DNA from: Neonectria sp. B-13
Taxonomy: Eukaryota > Ascomycota > Sordariomycetes > Hypocreales > Nectriaceae
Reading direction: 5' to 3'
Assembly: GCA_002682825.1 (NCBI GenBank)
Contig: NOKP01000058.1
Location: 61,896 to 125,895, forward strand
Length of the DNA: 64,000 bases
The notes beneath the pieces were generated by a model. The model was given only the letters and a program-made list of their open reading frames with translations. It made no database searches and was not told the DNA's origin. The position numbers and the translations under genes are program-made. Shown here in pieces: positions 60,020-64,000 of the stretch. Position 1 is the stretch's first letter, and each line of letters begins with the position of its first letter.

Positions 60020-63000
60020 ATGGTTTTAGTTGTATATGAGTGTAGTATTATATGCTTTACTAGGGCTAGGCAGCTAGAGCTTAACAAAGATAACATTACC
60101 CCTTGGATTATTAAATCCATTGAAGAATACTCCCCTTCAATTAAGACTACTAAATATATACATTTCTTAAAGCTAACTAAAGTAAATTCCTATCAATCTA
60201 TAGCACTATCTCTAGAGTCTATTGTATAAGACTCTAAGAGTAACTAAGACTAAAGGTTATACCTAGTAGGATCTAAGTATTTTATAAGACTATAAATTAC
60301 TATAACTTTAAATTACAATAGGATAATACTATAATATTTCTTTTAGTAGTTTAACTAAACTATATATAGCCCCCAGTTAAGACACTCTTCTACTATAGAG
60401 CCTCTTTCTTCTTATTCTATTATTAAGCATCCTTCTGCAAAAGAAATTAAGGATCTATCTAAGAGATTAGTCAATAATAGGCAAATCAAAGGCTAATAAT
60501 CTATTTTCTTCTACTAGATACACTTTAATGGCTGACTCTTGTATAAAATATAATATCTTATATATTATAGAACTATTAATAGAGGTTTTAATAACTGGAG
60601 GCCCTAGTGTAGAGTAGGGAGCATTAGATTGTATTACTGAACCTTGATTGCTAGCCTAGACAACTAGGTGCCTTTGAAAGTTATAAACTAATCTAAGTAT
60701 ATCTTTAATATCTCCTCTAAGCTAGTCTTAAAGCTCTTTTAACTTAAGCAATAGGTTCTTCTTCTTAGTATAAGGCAAGTGAGAGTTAAATATACTCACT
60801 TAGGTAAATAGAAGATTTAACAAGGATAATCTATATATCATTAGTGCTTATACACAAGCTAAAGGACCAAAAAGTATATATATAGTATAATATTAAATAA
60901 AGTTATTTGGCTAGCATTAGTCGATCTATTATAGGCATTTAGGGCATTAGAATAATATATCTCTCTATGTTTAGGTATGTTTATAAAGCTAGGTATTAGA
61001 TAGTAAGAGAGTAGAAAGTCTTTTAGTGTATAATATAATAACTTAGGATTGTGAATGGGGACTTTACTAGTTCAAGGATTGATAGATAATATAATATTCA
61101 GTAATCAGTTTAATAGGTCTAAGATTTGGGCCTAGATAGTGCACATTAGAAACAGTGTATAAACAGATATAATATTCTTACTTAATGTATTCTTATATGT
61201 ATTATTATATCTTATAGTATAATGGGTTTAGAATAGATATTACATTCAAAGGTTTCTAGGCTTATCTAAGAGAGGTTGAAAGGAGCAAGTTTATAGTAGG
61301 GCCTCTATATATACAGTTAACCCTACTAACCTATAGCTAACATCTCTAGTTCTGCCTAGCTACCCAAAAGTGCTTCTGAACACAGTCAATAGGGGCTATG
61401 TCTTAGACTTATGGATGTGCTATAAGCTGCTAATATAGAGCAAGACATATTAATACAGCTACCTATTTGCCTTCAGTTCTTTCCCTTATATTATACTTGT
61501 GTTAATGCTATACTGTATAGCCTAAGATAGGAGGGGGATACTACTCTTAAGCTAAGAAATATCTATATTGCTTTAAGTAAAGTTTATAATAAAATGAATA
61601 ATAATTACTAACCTAAAAAGCTAGGTCCTAGAATAGGAATAGGAGTCTAAGAACTATAGGATAGATAGATAATATAGATTAGTAGTTTTATAGTAATAGT
61701 AGTAGGCATCTATATCTATATGTATAAAACGAGCTCTATTTAGACATTCTACTATACTATAGCACAGTGGATATATATAAACTAGCCTGCTACTATTATA
61801 CTATCTTATCCTTAAGCAGCCTCCTCTTACTATCTATAGTTTCTACTGGATCAATATAATGCCCTCTCTATTATATATATTATATACTCTAAATAGTTAT
61901 AATAGTAGATCTTATTTATTAATTAAAGGTTAATAGTACCTAAGAACATAGGTATATTAATACCTTAGATTAGCTGGAGGTACTTATAAACTATAGCTTT
62001 ATGCTTAAGATTGAGGATAAATGCTTATATTATACTCTTACTAATGAATGTATAGCTATACATAAGTAGATTTAGCCTTATACTAACAGTCTATATATAG
62101 TAGTATACTTATATTCTATTAAGTATAGCAAGAAGGGGTTTTAATATAACTATTATCCTAATTATAATAGTACTTTTAAGCTCTCTCTAATTATTAATAT
62201 CTTAGTCAGTTGCAATATTATATAACCCACTTTTATAATACTATTTAACATTTGATTACTAATTATATAGAGTAGGCAATTAGTAAAGGGGTATAAGTCT
62301 TAACTTACATATAATAGGATTGTATTATTACCCTACTAATATTCTCCAAGCTAGTCCTAAACATTATTACTATATGCTTTAAAGTATTAAATGTATTACC
62401 TTTTAAGCAGTAAGCCAATATATCAATGAATAGTATAATTAACTAAATGAAAGAGATTCTAGAAAGTTTTATAGAAGAATCTGCATTAGAATTTGCACCT
62501 CTCTTACACAAGCAATACTACCTTAACCCTATAATGCCTAAATTCTCTAATAATAACAATGTTAACTAGAACATTATCATTATACCTCTTGAGTGTAACA
62601 AAAGCCTAAGCAAGCGCTATACACCTACTAACAATGAAACACCCTAAGCCCCTTATAAGCGCATACAAATGCCTAGATCTAAGTCTAACTACTTACTGTT
62701 AGGACAATTATAGCAATCCTTCCAATTATCAGAGCGCTTTACTGGACGACTTTTGCTATAGAAACATTTACAAAGACTCAAGCTTAGCCCTTATAGCATT
62801 AGGTTTTAAGATCTAATTCATTTTAATAATAAGCCACCCAGTCTAGAAATACTACTTAAAATAGTAAATATTATTATAGAAGGAAAAGGCATTATTTCAT
62901 TATTAACTTAAGAGGTACTTAAGCTTACTGTACAATTACATAAGGACTTGAAATAAGTATCTAGAGGCAATAAATACTTCTCTAATAACTATAATAAGGT

Positions 63001-63950
63001 TGAGTATATACTATTGCTAGAAGCTATACTTAGTATTATAACTGTAGCAGCTAAGTATAGTACCTACAGTTACCTAGAAGCTAACTAGAATCTTAAGGTC
63101 TATTAATAGGTTCTAGAGTTAGCATTTCAGCCACTAGGCTAAGCAGCATTCAAGCATCTTATTAACTTTATAGGCAGGTAGGCTATTCATTATAATCAAT
63201 TTTACTAAGACCTTAGCTTACACTCTATTATAGTACTATAGTAGTTATTATCCCTATATATAGTAAACTATCCCCTTTAAAAAAGATTAACTTTTATATT
63301 TATATTAAGCTAGAAAACGATAAGTCCTTAGCGGCCATATCTACAACCTCAATCCGATTAGCCATTGCTAGCTTTTGTGATACTCTACCTAGTAGGATCT
63401 TGAATTTCATGGACTTTGCCCCCCTTGATTAGTGACTTATTGCCCTTAGTATTGAGATAAAGAAGCTGAGTGAGGACTTTGATAGTGCTAAGCTGTAACT
63501 TAGTGTTTGGCAGATGGCATACTGGGTTTTCTTATGATATCTAGTTGAGAGATCGTTAGCTGAAGCTCAGGCTGAGGCAGGAGAGGGAGAGAAAGCTGCC
63601 AGGTTAGTTAAATTGCCTGCCTTTATTCCTAGTATCATAATTCAAGGTCATGACTAGCATCTCAACTTTACTACGCTGGAGGTGCAGTAGACTTTGTTCT
63701 GGCAAAAAGTCATAATTGGGAGCATATCTAGTGCTAAGGGGGTCTACTAAATTGTTCACATTCTGTAGGTCCTACGCCAGTGGGTCAAGGATGAGTACTG
63801 GTCGTGGCTTTGGGATGCAATTCTCAGAGGCTGAGGGCTGTGCCAGATCGTCAATCCTGAATGGCATCACTGCTTGGCAGGGAAGATTGCGTCAAGATTT
63901 GACCCGGTAATTGGAGCCAGGCAGAGATTGGCAAGTGCGGCGCGGCCAAT
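60020..63950 (+). pseudogene. Very long decayed reading frame, unknown protein
   Basis: From ATG 60020 (after a TATATATAGG box at about 59996) one forward frame can be followed to about 63300 without a frameshift: first 69 codons open, then interrupted by many TAA/TAG/TGA that fit Gln, Arg and Trp codons. A shift near 63300 leads to a well preserved end: AIASFCDTLPSRILNFMDF, SVWQMAYWVF, AEAQAEAGEGEKAARL, KLPAFIPSIIIQGHD, and QWVKDEYWSWLWDAILRG (about 63778-63831). GC rises toward the right edge. Total about 1,300 codons. I do not recognise the family with certainty; a large transposon- or subtelomere-associated protein is possible. It may continue beyond the window. Confidence 0.6.
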
Positions 63951-64000
63951 GTGGTGCGTGGCAGGGATGAAGTACTGAAAAGCACCGAGAGCATTCCCCA

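Noticed and set aside
1..63960. Mitochondrial or bacterial origin because of AT-richness
   Set aside because: Spliceosomal introns, fungal NLR domains, Helitron, Fot1 and gypsy elements and RIP-type mutations indicate ascomycete nuclear DNA.

Overview
The window looks like nuclear DNA of a filamentous ascomycete (Pezizomycotina). The one clearly intact gene has five short GT-AG introns (54-78 nt), most other coding remnants are fungal NLR-type (STAND) proteins, and most of the sequence is very AT-rich and carries the marks of repeat-induced point mutation (RIP). Reading frames stay recognisable for hundreds of codons, but Gln (and some Trp/Arg) codons have become TAA/TAG/TGA and catalytic Asp codons have become Asn. 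Species cannot be named from the sequence.

Layout. 1-2.1 kb: near-perfect inverted repeat around a 100-N assembly gap, carrying the TPR end of a decayed NLR; the rest of that NLR (NB-ARC with an intron in the P-loop, then a SesA-like N-terminal domain with an Asn/Gly/Thr-rich tail) runs leftward from 3.9 kb. 4.4-4.8 kb: fragment of another STAND N-terminal domain. 5.3-13.6 kb: copy A1 of a long duplicated segment ending in TPR repeats, interrupted by a tRNA-derived SINE and a small LTR element. 14-16 kb: less AT-rich DNA with a WD40-NLR C-terminus. 16.6-22.9 kb: nested retroposons in a Ty3/gypsy pol relic. 22.9-24.3 kb: WD40 array and two WD40-NLR C-terminal tails. 26.8-30.7 kb: decayed Helitron Rep gene abutting a Fot1/pogo-like transposase fragment (30.7-31.6 kb). 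31.6-36.8 kb: segment copy A2. 36.8-39.95 kb: island with an intact patatin-like phospholipase gene. 39.95-52.8 kb: inverted copy A3, split by a complete Ty3/gypsy element and by retroposons. 53.3-54.3 kb: ankyrin and WD40-NLR tail fragments. 55.1-57.4 kb: decayed NACHT-ankyrin NLR. 59.5-59.9 kb: short GC-rich island. 60.0-63.95 kb: a very long decayed reading frame of unknown function.

Interpretation. The region reads as a graveyard of fungal incompatibility/immune-type NLR genes (SesA, NB-ARC, NACHT, TPR, WD40 and ankyrin modules), with RIP acting on the duplicated parts. The patatin-like gene lies between oppositely oriented, RIP-degraded copies of a TPR-containing segment and is the only gene here that appears fully functional. 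Nested insertions with readable target-site duplications allow a relative chronology: segment A copies, then 1-kb retroposons (families B and C), the SINE and the LTR elements, then a miniature B copy inside a B copy.
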